DNA of 64,000 bases. It comes from Oscillospiraceae bacterium. GTDB taxonomy: Bacteria; Bacillota; Clostridia; Oscillospirales; Ruminococcaceae. A program made the position numbers and the translations under genes. The stretch lies in contig JAFWDH010000022.1 of assembly GCA_017513135.1 (NCBI GenBank), positions 248,001 through 312,000 on the forward strand. Reading direction: 5' to 3'. The notes under the pieces are model-generated. The model was not told the origin of the DNA, made no database searches, and saw only the letters and a program-made list of their open reading frames with translations. Below are positions 53,668-63,061 of the stretch, piece by piece (position 1 is the first letter of the stretch; each line of letters begins with the position of its first letter).

Positions 53668-56222
53668 GAAAGACAACAGGGTTCATACGGAATGAGTACT
53701 TAAGGTTAATATCAATAATAAGTATCATACTGTTTGCCATAATGCCAATCTTTACCCTGATCTTTCATGTAAAGCCAGATGACTGGACATTCGTACTGAG
53801 CGACAGCAGCTTTAGGGAAGCTGTCAGTAATTCCCTTTTATATACAACAGTGTCGGCGGTGATCACTACACTGCTCGCCCTTATATCTGCATATCTGCTG
53901 AATAACGCAAATCTCAAGCGGAAGAATTTGTTCGTGATCCTGCTAACTCTAGGAATGCTGGTCCCGACTGTCTCGGTAGGCCTTGGATTGAGGCTCCTAT
54001 TCGGAACCAATGGCTTCATTGATCTTATCTTTGGGATAGAAATAGAGGTTAGGGGGATCATCGGACTGATAATGGGATCAGTCATGACGTCTTTCCCCGC
54101 AACTTTTCTTATCTTGTATGATGCTTTTAATTATGAGGATAAAGGTCCTTATGATGCGGCCAATATAATGGGTATAGGCAAGAGCAGCACTTTTTTCAAA
54201 CTTACTGTTCCGTACATTCGCATAGCTCTTATATCTGCTTTCTTTGCCTGTTTTACCTTAATATTCTCGGATTACGGAATACCTATGGAGATAGCAGGAA
54301 AGGTCAAGACCCTTTCAATGTATCTGTATGATCAGTTCATGTCTTCATTCCAATACGGACGCGGAAGTATTGCCGGGTTTGTTTTATTGGTACCGTCAGT
54401 AGTTTCATTTGTATTTGATCTTTTATTTAAAGATCAGAGTGTCAGTGACAAACAGAAACCCCTTATTGAAGAAGGTAAAGGGTTCAGTGTAGTTGCCGAG
54501 ACAGTTCTAATACTACTGTTCATTGTGCTGTTTCTTCCACAGATGGCATTCATAAGTTTATCGTTTACGAAGGCATTTCCTAACGACCTCAGTTTCACTT
54601 TTGAGCATATACTGAGTATTTTTTCCAATACACATGGTGTAGGCCTTACTGTTTATATCCGCAACTCCCTTTTACTGGCATTGCTGACAGCTCTTTTCGG
54701 TACGATATTTACATACGGGCTTGGGTATCTGTCAGTGAGGAAACCTGGACATTTGGGAAAAATCGTTGATCTGCTGTCTCTGTCAACGATAGCTATTCCC
54801 GGTCTCGTTCTCGGAATAGGATACATTTTTCTGTTTAAGAGAACGAACGGAACCTTTTACGGGACGATAATGATTCTTGTCACAGTCAACATCATACACT
54901 TTATGGGATCTCCGTATCTTCTCGCCAAGAACTGTCTCAATAAGATAAACAGTGAATATGAAATCATAGGAGAAACGCTTGGCATCTCTAAGGGAAGGAT
55001 TATCACCCATGTCTTGATTCCAAGTTCAGTTTCAACTCTGGCAGAGATGTTCTCTTATCTTTTCCTAAACAGTATGATAACTATCTCAGCAGTGGCTTTT
55101 CTCTGCACATATGATAATCAACCCCTATCCATACTTATCACCACATATGAGAAGAACAGTAATTACGAGATGCAAAGCGTAATTTCTCTAATTATTCTGT
55201 TCCTTAATATCTCTGCAAGAGCTCTGTTGTCAGCCGTTACTGCAACCTTTACCGAAAAAGAGGGAGCAGAAAACGACATAGGAAAAGGTCTTACCAGATA
55301 CGAGTTTGATCTGCTCACATATCTTGAGAAGAACGGAAGGGGGCATTATAGCCAGCGGAAATTGGCAGATGACCTGACCATAACTCTCAGCAATGCAGAG
55401 AGAATTGTTCAGGATGCGAAGGAGAAGGATTACATCAACATCGTAGCTGACGGAAGTATGGAGGTCAGTGAGAAAGGTATAAAAGCTCTGGAACCCTACA
55501 GGGTTCGTAAAGCGATTATACTTGCTGCAGGCTTCGGTCAACGTTTAGCCCCCGTGACTCTTGATACTCCAAAACCTCTGGTGAAGGTAAATGGAGTGAG
55601 GATACTTGATACGCTCCTTGACGCATTATATGCAAAAGATATCAAGAACATTACAATAGTCAGAGGATATAAGAAGGAGCAGTTCGACCAACTTCTGGAG
55701 AAGTATCCTACTGTGCGCTTCATCGATAACCCCGAGTTCAATCTGACGAACAACATCAGTTCAGCGGTAGCAGCCATTGATATGATCGACAGGTGTTACA
55801 TATGCGAAGCTGATCTTTATGTCAGCAACCCAGACGTCATCAACAAGTATGAATATCAATCAAACTACCTTGGTGCCAAAGTCACGGAAACAGATGACTG
55901 GTGTTTCAGAAAGCACAACGGTTATGCAGTTGGTTATCAGATGGGTGGTACAGACTGCTATCAGGCTTTCGGCATCTCGTACTGGAACAGTGTTGATTCT
56001 GAGAAACTCAAATATGATCTTCTGAAGGTGTATTCAAGTAGAGGCGGAAAAGAAAATCTGTGGGAGATGGTCCCTCTGAAAATAGCAAAAAAGAATTACC
56101 GCCTTGAAATTCGAAAATGTCACAAAGCGGATATACTAGAAATAGACAATTATATTGAACTCATAGCAGCAGATGCGAGTTATGCAACTTACCCAGGGTA
56201 TGAAGACTACACCGTCAGGTGA
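53664..56222 (+). CDS. ABC permease fused to winged-helix and LicC/PntC-like cytidylyltransferase
   Basis: 852 residues in one frame. Residues 1 to about 535 are a double-length importer permease (FbpB/PhnU type, about twelve helices) with two EAA loops: DAANIMGIGKSSTFFKLTVPY near 165 and IIGETLGISKGRIITHVLIPS near 435. Residues about 542-612 are a winged helix (TRYEFDLLTYLEKNG; SQRKLADDLTITLSNAERIV). Residues about 614-852 are a cytidylyltransferase (ILAAGFGQRLAPVTLDTPKPL; EADLYVS; DDWCFR; AFGISYWN; ILEIDNY). No ATG, GTG or TTG in frame precedes the winged helix, so separate translation of the second part is unlikely. Near the junction, AGGAAAAGG at 55280-55288 resembles the RBS of the paralogue at 50618, suggesting fusion by loss of a stop and start. 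Confidence 0.9.
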   Translation: MRKTTGFIRNEYLRLISIISIILFAIMPIFTLIFHVKPDDWTFVLSDSSFREAVSNSLLYTTVSAVITTLLALISAYLLNNANLKRKNLFVILLTLGMLVPTVSVGLGLRLLFGTNGFIDLIFGIEIEVRGIIGLIMGSVMTSFPATFLILYDAFNYEDKGPYDAANIMGIGKSSTFFKLTVPYIRIALISAFFACFTLIFSDYGIPMEIAGKVKTLSMYLYDQFMSSFQYGRGSIAGFVLLVPSVVSFVFDLLFKDQSVSDKQKPLIEEGKGFSVVAETVLILLFIVLFLPQMAFISLSFTKAFPNDLSFTFEHILSIFSNTHGVGLTVYIRNSLLLALLTALFGTIFTYGLGYLSVRKPGHLGKIVDLLSLSTIAIPGLVLGIGYIFLFKRTNGTFYGTIMILVTVNIIHFMGSPYLLAKNCLNKINSEYEIIGETLGISKGRIITHVLIPSSVSTLAEMFSYLFLNSMITISAVAFLCTYDNQPLSILITTYEKNSNYEMQSVISLIILFLNISARALLSAVTATFTEKEGAENDIGKGLTRYEFDLLTYLEKNGRGHYSQRKLADDLTITLSNAERIVQDAKEKDYINIVADGSMEVSEKGIKALEPYRVRKAIILAAGFGQRLAPVTLDTPKPLVKVNGVRILDTLLDALYAKDIKNITIVRGYKKEQFDQLLEKYPTVRFIDNPEFNLTNNISSAVAAIDMIDRCYICEADLYVSNPDVINKYEYQSNYLGAKVTETDDWCFRKHNGYAVGYQMGGTDCYQAFGISYWNSVDSEKLKYDLLKVYSSRGGKENLWEMVPLKIAKKNYRLEIRKCHKADILEIDNYIELIAADASYATYPGYEDYTVR

Positions 56223-56296
56223 TCCTGCGGTTTGCAGGAAATCGTTGCTCCCCCTCAAACAGGCAGTTTTCACAAAGGCCTTTTACAAGCTATTAC

Positions 56297-56325
56297 AAGC
56301 CGACGTTTTAGCGCCGGCTTTTTCC
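56297..56325 (+). terminator. Terminator after the permease fusion gene
   Basis: AAGCCG (56297-56302) pairs with CGGCTT (56315-56320), with inner CG pairs, then TTTCC. Confidence 0.65.
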
Positions 56326-57157
56326 TTATGTCCAAATCCAGTGCCATTGCCTTTCACTAATTCCTAAAGATTATCATCTATTCCTTCCATATATTAACTT
56401 TCTCCTGCACATAGTAGTAAAAAAGATGCAGAATTTGTGCATCCATTTCGTGTATGATAATGTATTCCCTTGATTCGGCATACAAACATACCTTTCTGTA
56501 TATATTACTCAGGATTGAACTATCCACATCTTTAGTTATGGTTGATTATTGATAAATTCATGTTCCCCAAGTTGATAACAAGTAATTATTTGTATCGCAC
56601 ATTACGTGCTTGACTGGCTCATAAGCCACTGTCTAAAATGACCCTCGATGCGATTATGAACACTATTCCAATAATTCCTTATTTTATTGTTGTTATATTT
56701 GTTGCTGTTACAACTGAATAACGGGGGTTCCATGTCAATAAAAGACGCTCTAAACCATCGATGCTACATAGACAGGAAGCACATCACATAGTATTAAAGT
56801 TCTTTTTTAAACTGCGATCAAGAGATGCTTCCCTCCTGGTCATTCCACGAGTTGACTCGTGTACATTTGAAATAATAAAATATACATAATATGTATTTAG
56901 TAATATTTTTTTATCTGAAAAGCCGTGAAATCTATGGATCTTCAACTGTATTTCTCCTCTGCGTCTACATTACAGAATAAAGGGTATTCAATCATTGGGT
57001 TGAATCAGATTTGCACTTGAAAATCAGTAACGTGGATTTTTGCAATTCTATCTAGTAGAATTGCAAGTAAACTATTATAAGAAACCCAGCGTCTTTCTAG
57101 GCCAAGATTAAGTTAATTGACTGCTCCCTCCTAAATGCACAATGAAAGGTCAAAATC
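56326..57157. other. AT-rich interval without a gene
   Basis: About 830 bases with stops in all frames. A 19-codon reading frame with an SD-like GGGGG (ATG at 56732) is too short to trust. A short inverted repeat CACGAGT-TG-ACTCGTG lies near 56850. It may hold decayed genes or leader RNA; nothing specific was recognised. Confidence 0.5.
57040..57066. repeat. Inverted repeat upstream of the cyclodeaminase-like gene
   Basis: TTGCAATTCTA (57040-57050), spacer TCTAG, TAGAATTGCAA (57056-57066), perfect 11-bp arms, about 90 bases before the ATG. Candidate operator or hairpin. Confidence 0.6.
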
Positions 57158-58123
57158 ATGAGAATTATTACATTCGACGATATTGCAAAACTTGATATTC
57201 AACCAAATCTTTATTACAAGTGGGCTGAATATATGATAAAAAACAAATCAAAGACATTTCTGCCACCTAAGATTAGCATTAAACCAGTTGATGGAGTGTT
57301 TTGTAACGTTATGCCGAGCATAATACCAGGTATAGCAGATAATAGTTGGGGCGGAGTGAAAGTTGTTACACGTTATCCTAACCGCACTCCCAGTCTTGAA
57401 AGCCGTATTCTTCTTATGAATGCTGATACTGGAGAATTCCTTGCACTTTTAGATGGGACTTGGATTACTGCGATGAGGACCGGTGCTGTTGCTGCTCATT
57501 CTATCATGTTGCTTGGGAAGAGTAATTTTAAAGTAATTGGAATGATGGGTTTGGGCAATGTTGTACGCGCTACTCTTGTTATACTGGCAGATAAGCTTAA
57601 GGATAAAGAATTATATATAAAGTTACTAAAGTATAAAGGACAAGAAGAAGATTTTTCCCGAAGGTTCTCGGGTTATGATAATCTGAAATTCAAATATGTT
57701 GATTCTGCAGAAGAAATGGTAGAAGGATCTGATGTAATAGTTTCTGGTGCTACGTATCTCCCCAATAATGTTTGCGAAGATAGATACTTTGATAAAGGTG
57801 TACTTGTAAACCCAATCCATACTTTGGGATTTACTAATTGCGATTTATTCTTTGATAAGGTCTTTGCCGATGATCTCGGGCATGTGCAACACTTTAGATA
57901 TTTTGATAAATTTAAGAGTTTTGCTGAAGTTAGTGATGTTGTCAATGGGGTAATGCCTGGCCGTGAGAATGATGAGGAGCGAATTCTAGCATACAATATT
58001 GGAATTTCTATTCATGACATCTTCTTCGCAGCAAGTATTTATCAAATGATGGAACAAAATGGAACACTAAATAAATTACCTAATATAGATATGCGAGAAC
58101 CAACTAAAAAATTCTGGGTATAA
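57158..58123 (+). CDS. Ornithine cyclodeaminase/mu-crystallin family protein
   Basis: 321 aa NAD(P)-dependent enzyme. Family features: GVKVVTRYPNRTPSLESRILLMNADTGEFLALLDGTWITAMRTGAVAAHSIMLL (residues about 67-120, with the substrate Arg/Lys region), the Rossmann loop GMMGLGNVVRATL (about 129-141), and DVIVSGATYL. Family members include ornithine cyclodeaminase, alanine dehydrogenase, ketimine reductase and SbnB. ATG follows AAAGGTCAAAATC. AT-rich like its surroundings. It may supply an amino or imino acid for the surface polymer; that is inference. Confidence 0.87.
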   Translation: MRIITFDDIAKLDIQPNLYYKWAEYMIKNKSKTFLPPKISIKPVDGVFCNVMPSIIPGIADNSWGGVKVVTRYPNRTPSLESRILLMNADTGEFLALLDGTWITAMRTGAVAAHSIMLLGKSNFKVIGMMGLGNVVRATLVILADKLKDKELYIKLLKYKGQEEDFSRRFSGYDNLKFKYVDSAEEMVEGSDVIVSGATYLPNNVCEDRYFDKGVLVNPIHTLGFTNCDLFFDKVFADDLGHVQHFRYFDKFKSFAEVSDVVNGVMPGRENDEERILAYNIGISIHDIFFAASIYQMMEQNGTLNKLPNIDMREPTKKFWV

Positions 58124-58154
58124 TAAGTGTAAGTGTACTGAATCATGACAAAGT

Positions 58155-58440
58155 TTTGATCATATCTACAAAACTCCAAGATACAGGGATATGCGCAAAT
58201 ACATCGACGGTCTGATAGACAAGATCAGATAAGAGTTGTGATTGAATCCGTTTCAGGAGAGTGTTCTGTTTAAATTCCGCGAAAGAGCCATCAACAAGAC
58301 AAACGGACTGGTCTGGGTAGAGACGATTCCTGCTGCTGTATAAGCGAGTAGATAAAGACTCAAACATCTGGATTCGAACACTCGGATAAGCAATGGCACA
58401 GTTCGAGAGACTCATGAGCAAACTTTGCGATAGAGAGCCG
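58155..58440 (+). pseudogene. IS66 family TnpB remnant
   Basis: Fragments in shifting frames match IS66 TnpB: DHIYKTPRYRDMRKYIDGL at about 58157-58213, then, after stops, LNPFQESVLFKF at about 58244-58279, then in another frame RRFLLLYKRVDKDSN at about 58320-58365. Stops and frameshifts interrupt it, so the element is dead. No TnpA, TnpC or terminal inverted repeats were found. Confidence 0.7.
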
Positions 58441-58777
58441 GATAAAGGAGGTGTGCCAAAACGATCCTGTGATTGTACAAAACAGAGGTTTTCCAGTCCT
58501 AGAATTGTTTATTTAAATTTGATCTATTCCTGACTTCCTGTTCATAAAGAAGCCGAAACGGCTTGCATGACGGTAGATATACCTCAAGAAACCTCGCAGA
58601 CTCCCTAAAGAAGGTGTGACAATACCTTCCAGAAATGCTTCCGTGGCTTTGACGAGCCCCAAAATCGGGGAACCACTAGTAAAACAGGTAAATATCGTTC
58701 ATTTTAGTATAATTATGATAGTGATAAGATAACGTAAATATCTATTGCACAACTAAAAGATAGAATGGCCAATTGGT

Positions 58778-58816
58778 AAGTACCCCGTTCTTGGACAAAC
58801 CAAGAACGGGGTACTT
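58778..58816. repeat. 17-bp perfect hairpin
   Basis: AAGTACCCCGTTCTTGG (58778-58794), loop ACAAA, CCAAGAACGGGGTACTT (58800-58816). No T tract follows. GC-rich in AT-rich DNA; could be a mobile-element end, a protein-binding hairpin or a small repeat element. Confidence 0.75.
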
Positions 58817-58856
58817 ATCAGCAAAGCCAGCGTCTATACTGTTCCTCTATAAAAGT

Positions 58857-58900
58857 AAGAGCATTTGTTTTTACCCAATGGTCATCCAAATGCTCTTTTT
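58857..58900 (+). terminator. Terminator-like hairpin
   Basis: AAGAGCATTTG (58857-58867) pairs with CAAATGCTCTT (58887-58897), loop 19, then TTTC. Also functional in the minus direction in principle. Confidence 0.55.
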
Positions 58901-59336
58901 CATTGTTTTATTACTAGATTTACACTTGCCGATGCTCAGAGCATTTATAGGATAATAAACTGTTTCAGAACATCTTGATTCATTCTCTTACCAGACCTTC
59001 CGCAATAATCAATGCTTATTCTTAATATCTGATAAACTCCCCCTTCATTCAGAATTCTAGTACGCGAGCGGTGTGGTATTCCCTGCTTCTCTCCAAGCGA
59101 GATCTCGACATTGTTACTTACAGAAAACAGATACTCAATACATGACGCCATGGAATTTAATGTCAGCTTCAAATAATCATTTCCTACGCAATGCTAAACC
59201 TTTCTTCGGAAAGATATCTCATTAAGCTTATCACGGGTGGTACACCAAACTGTCCGTTCTTTTTTCCGATGCTCGAACTATTCTCAAAATGTAAACTGAT
59301 ATGATTCCTGTCGATTGAAATAAACCGCCGAACAAG

Positions 59337-60335
59337 TCAATACAATTTTATTCCTATAAAGCTAATTGCAGATCCGATTCCATAAGATATATGAAACAGA
59401 GGAAACAGTAAGACAGTAACAAACCCATATTGCCTCCCTTTCGAAAAGAAGGAAAAATATATATCCATCAACAGATATAATACTATCTCCATAAAAAACA
59501 TATACCGCAGGAATGTGAACTTAATCCCGAGTATTGGCAGAAGAATCAGCGACACAACAAACAGGAACGGAATAAAGTGTCGTATGCTCATTGCTTTCGG
59601 ATTTACTTTTATTGTGTGAAACAACGCATTTCCATTCTGCATAGCGTACTTAATAATTGCTGAAACAGTGTCCCTGCAGTGATAATCCGACTCTATATCC
59701 TCCGCAAGATAAACCTTTCCTCCAGCTTGTCGTATTCTTGCGTTAATATCATTATCCTCGCTGCGGATCAGTTCCTCGTTGAATAACCCAATTCTATCAA
59801 ACACCTCTCTCCTGAACGCTCCAAAAGGAACCGTATCTACATAGCCGGATTCTCCTCCCACCCGAAATTGGGACCCTCCTACACCAAACTTTGAAGAAAG
59901 AACTTTTGCTATAGCTTGCCCTATCAGTCCTGTTCCTACCGTATTTACTCGTCCGCCGACATTATCAGCATCGCAGTTGTCAAGATACAAGACACATTTC
60001 TCGATATAATTATCCGGATAGTATGTGTGGGCGTCCAACCGTATCACATATTTCCCGGTTGATTCTCGAATACCTACGTTCAACTGATGAGGTGTTCCTC
60101 TTTGTGTTTTTAATACCCTGATAGGGCACTCACTTTTAAACCTCTCTATAACACTTACCGTGTTGTCACCCGACCCTCCGTCTACGAAGATCCATTCCAT
60201 CTCGTTTCTCGGATAGGATTGCAATAAAAGAGACTCCATCAATGAAGAGATGTATCTCTCTTCATTAAGGACAGGCACTATTACCGATACTTTTACAGAA
60301 GGCTTATTCATTCTCCACTCATTAGTTAGATCCAT
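59337..60335 (-). CDS. Glycosyltransferase family 2 with C-terminal membrane helices
   Basis: 332 aa from ATG at 60335; ATG at 60311 (MNKPSVKVS) is equally possible and no strong SD supports either. GT-A domain: VSVIVPVLNEERYI, WIFVDGGSGDNT, LDAHTYYP (DxD-like Asp), and ELIRSEDNDINARIRQAGGKVY (ED motif). Three to four membrane helices at the C-terminus (about 245-330). The same shape is seen in succinoglycan ExoA-like enzymes. It is the distal gene of the exopolysaccharide cluster. Confidence 0.85.
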   Translation of the reverse strand: MDLTNEWRMNKPSVKVSVIVPVLNEERYISSLMESLLLQSYPRNEMEWIFVDGGSGDNTVSVIERFKSECPIRVLKTQRGTPHQLNVGIRESTGKYVIRLDAHTYYPDNYIEKCVLYLDNCDADNVGGRVNTVGTGLIGQAIAKVLSSKFGVGGSQFRVGGESGYVDTVPFGAFRREVFDRIGLFNEELIRSEDNDINARIRQAGGKVYLAEDIESDYHCRDTVSAIIKYAMQNGNALFHTIKVNPKAMSIRHFIPFLFVVSLILLPILGIKFTFLRYMFFMEIVLYLLMDIYFSFFSKGRQYGFVTVLLFPLFHISYGIGSAISFIGIKLY

Positions 60336-60626
60336 CAGGATCAAGTCTGAAAATTCGTATCATTTTCCCTGTTTTTTTCTGGAAACCTATGTTCCATATC
60401 GATTCAACAATACCCTTTATCTTCACAGTAAAACTCACGAATACTATAACTGTACACTCCATCAAAGCTTTTCTATTTTTATCTAAGATGAGTACTGGAT
60501 TGTTTTCGTAGTTTATCTTATAAACAACGGCAATTCTAGCATCTATATGACTGTTACTTCCAGCCAGGCCTATCTTCCGAGTTACTTGTTACTGTAGATT
60601 TTTCTGCAATGTACTATGTCAATCTA

Positions 60627-61922
60627 CTATGAAAACTGCTCTTTTCTTTTCATTCCTTTTTTCAGTTCATTGAACAATAGTTCTGTAATCATGCTGCTAC
60701 TATGATTTCTTTTTGCAAGGCCTAAAGCATTCTCCAAAAACCTTTCCGTTTCCTCCGGTTTTTTGATCATAAGCTCAACCGCATCTGAAAGCCCATCATA
60801 ATCTGTAACAACAGCAGCATCATTTCTTAACAGATAGTCGATGGAACCAACCTCTTTCGGCCCGCATGCCAATATACATCTTCCTGCACCGATGTAGTCA
60901 GCGATTTTTGTAGACAGAGAACACTTGACCCTGTTAATACTATCTTCATCAAATGATTCGACTACAAGAAGAATATCACTGGCAAGTATCTCTTCTTCAA
61001 TTTTCTCAGCCGGTGCGAAACCCCTGTACTCTATCTTCTGACATTTTGCAATTTCAGCCAAAATATCCTCATCATCAGTATTGGAATAGATAATAAGTTT
61101 TGCGTCATATTGCTCCAAAACTTTCCCAATCTCAATCAGAGATTTCCACCTGCCAAAAGACATACTGCCTGCATAAAGGAACTGTACTGTATCTCCCCGT
61201 TCCTGCTTCCTCGGAAGTATCACAGCTGACTTTAGTTGGATTATCCCATTTTTATGGAATCTTTCTTCATAAAGATCTTTCATGATCTCACTGGCATATG
61301 AGACTCCGAAAGCATGATCTATCATTCTCTCCGCATCTTTACGATACCTTATTATTCTTATCCTATCACACATACCTGATACAGGGAAATTGAAATAATA
61401 ATCATCTTCTATAGAAACAAAAACCGGAATATCATACTTCTTTGCAATATACTCTGTAACCATAAATGGAAAACAATAGTCACTCATCACGTAATAGATA
61501 ATATCCGGTCTCGTATTCCGTATCCAATTATCCAGCTGTTTTGTCTTCCATATTCCGGTAGCCCAAGCCGCTTCTCTCAGAAATCTCGCCAGCCTCTCAT
61601 GCTTCTCCTTTAACCGATATAACTTTGATTCTTTGACATCATCAGATACCGAGTTATCAAGAGATACATCTATATCTGCTTCCGTAAGGATATGACCGCA
61701 GACTTGCCCTGGATGAAGGATGGATGCCAAAACATCATAATCTGTTATACGGTAATAGTTTTTGCAAAGTGTTGTAGTGGGGATTTCGTCATAAAAAAAC
61801 AATTGAGAAAGCTTATCGCCTGGCCAATCTTTGAAAGTGTCCGCCAGAAACCTCCCAACATTCATCGTCCTACTGAAAACATTATGACTTATGACAAGCA
61901 CTTTAGGAAAAACTCTATCCAT
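60627..61922 (-). CDS. Glycosyltransferase family 4-like
   Basis: 431 aa from ATG at 61922; upstream in-frame codons lie in the EpsG gene. GT-B-like order: VLVISHNVFSRTMNVGRF, DIIYYVMSDYCFPFMVTEYIAKKYDIPVFVSIED, FLYAGSMSFGRWKSLIEIGKVLEQYDAKLIIYSNT, and CSLSTKIADYIGAGRCILACGP, in place of the usual E-x7-E region. No membrane helix. It follows EpsG by 44 bases. Confidence 0.82.
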   Translation of the reverse strand: MDRVFPKVLVISHNVFSRTMNVGRFLADTFKDWPGDKLSQLFFYDEIPTTTLCKNYYRITDYDVLASILHPGQVCGHILTEADIDVSLDNSVSDDVKESKLYRLKEKHERLARFLREAAWATGIWKTKQLDNWIRNTRPDIIYYVMSDYCFPFMVTEYIAKKYDIPVFVSIEDDYYFNFPVSGMCDRIRIIRYRKDAERMIDHAFGVSYASEIMKDLYEERFHKNGIIQLKSAVILPRKQERGDTVQFLYAGSMSFGRWKSLIEIGKVLEQYDAKLIIYSNTDDEDILAEIAKCQKIEYRGFAPAEKIEEEILASDILLVVESFDEDSINRVKCSLSTKIADYIGAGRCILACGPKEVGSIDYLLRNDAAVVTDYDGLSDAVELMIKKPEETERFLENALGLAKRNHSSSMITELLFNELKKGMKRKEQFS

Positions 61923-61966
61923 CCGTCCTAATAACCTCACTAAAGAAACTCTTACAGACCTGTCTT

Positions 61967-63061
61967 TCAGGCAACATACTCCCAACACCAATAATACGGG
62001 TAGCATTGTGCCCAACCGGATGTATAAATACAGAGAAGACCGTAAACGGAAAATGCAACAGCTGTTCCGAACTCTATCAGTCTAGCATTCTCCTTTATCT
62101 TCATAGTAGAAAGAATGTTTGGCAAAATGATACACAAGGCATTTGAAAAGTAATACCCGGCTCTCGCCGCGACATTGCTGAACATACCAAGAATCTGGAA
62201 TGCGCAACTGAGGAAGAATAGATTCATATATGCATTTTGACTTCTGCTCTCATCTGTTGAAAGGCACAGCATTATGTAGATCAAGATCAGAACAGCAAAG
62301 AACCTGTAAGCATTTGCCTCCGTCTGAAACATATACGAGTACTGAGGAAACACCTTAAGGGCTGCAAGTATCAGAACATCCTTAAATGCCCACACACAAA
62401 GCAGAGAACATAGCATAGCAAACCTCAGTTTCTTTCCCGTATATATATTAACTGCAGGATAAACGAGAAGAAGCAGGACTGCTGATGTATGAAGCGAGAA
62501 AGCTACTAATCCAGCAAGAATGCACCTGAACCATTTCCTGTCTTCCGCCCATATGTATACTAATGCTGCTATTCCTATTGCCATACTCTGTCGCAGTGTG
62601 GAGAAGAGCAACTGAAAAGGAGGCATTCCAATGTAGATCACCCATGCAAGCACCGGATTCTTGCTTTTCTTATCAAACAGTATCCATATTGGAAATAGAC
62701 ATAAGAATGAAGTGATCCCGATAAAGAACTGCCTGTCATTTGAGACCATAGATACCAGTTTGACATAGACCATGAATCCAGTTTCATAACTATACGAACT
62801 TTTATAAAATGTAAAAATACGTTTAAACGGACTCTTTGCAATCTTGTCAAACAGCGGAAGATATCCGATGTATTTTGATTCATTCTTCCACTGAAGATCA
62901 ATTCCCATAGACTGATGGCGGAACATTAACAAAACCACCAGGCATATAAAACATATGAGGTTCTGATAACGTCTGACTTCTTCTCTCTGCTCTTCCGGGG
63001 CAAACATGCCAAAAAAAGCCGCAAACAAATATATTAGGTATAAAATAATATACTCTGCCAC
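61967..63061 (-). CDS. EpsG-like polysaccharide polymerase
   Basis: 364 aa, about ten membrane helices. EpsG-family pattern: LIYLFAAFFGM, QNLICFICLVVLLMFRHQSMGIDLQWKNESKYIGYLP, YETGFMVYVKLVSMVSNDRQFFIGITS, WVIYIGMPPFQLLFSTLRQSMAIGI, SLHTSAVLLLLVYP. Wzy-type polymerisation of repeat units is the likely role. Start is GTG at 63061 with TTGGAG 8 bases upstream. Confidence 0.88.
   Translation of the reverse strand: MAEYIILYLIYLFAAFFGMFAPEEQREEVRRYQNLICFICLVVLLMFRHQSMGIDLQWKNESKYIGYLPLFDKIAKSPFKRIFTFYKSSYSYETGFMVYVKLVSMVSNDRQFFIGITSFLCLFPIWILFDKKSKNPVLAWVIYIGMPPFQLLFSTLRQSMAIGIAALVYIWAEDRKWFRCILAGLVAFSLHTSAVLLLLVYPAVNIYTGKKLRFAMLCSLLCVWAFKDVLILAALKVFPQYSYMFQTEANAYRFFAVLILIYIMLCLSTDESRSQNAYMNLFFLSCAFQILGMFSNVAARAGYYFSNALCIILPNILSTMKIKENARLIEFGTAVAFSVYGLLCIYTSGWAQCYPYYWCWEYVA

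Larger units (their letters stand above)
58441..59336. other. Interval with hairpins and gene relics
   Basis: About 900 bases without a convincing gene. It contains the two hairpins listed separately. A minus-strand frame at 58945-59172 (about 75 codons, TTG start) and a neighbouring segment reading KKNGQFGVPPVISLMRYLSEE near 59180-59260 look like pieces of a broken gene, but no family was recognised. Confidence 0.4.

Noticed and set aside
56732-56791. Short plus-strand frame after GGGGG
   Set aside because: 19 codons with no known leader-peptide features. Chance cannot be excluded.
58945-59172. Minus-strand frame of about 75 codons
   Set aside because: TTG start without SD, no family, and located among relics. 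Kept only as part of the interval note.
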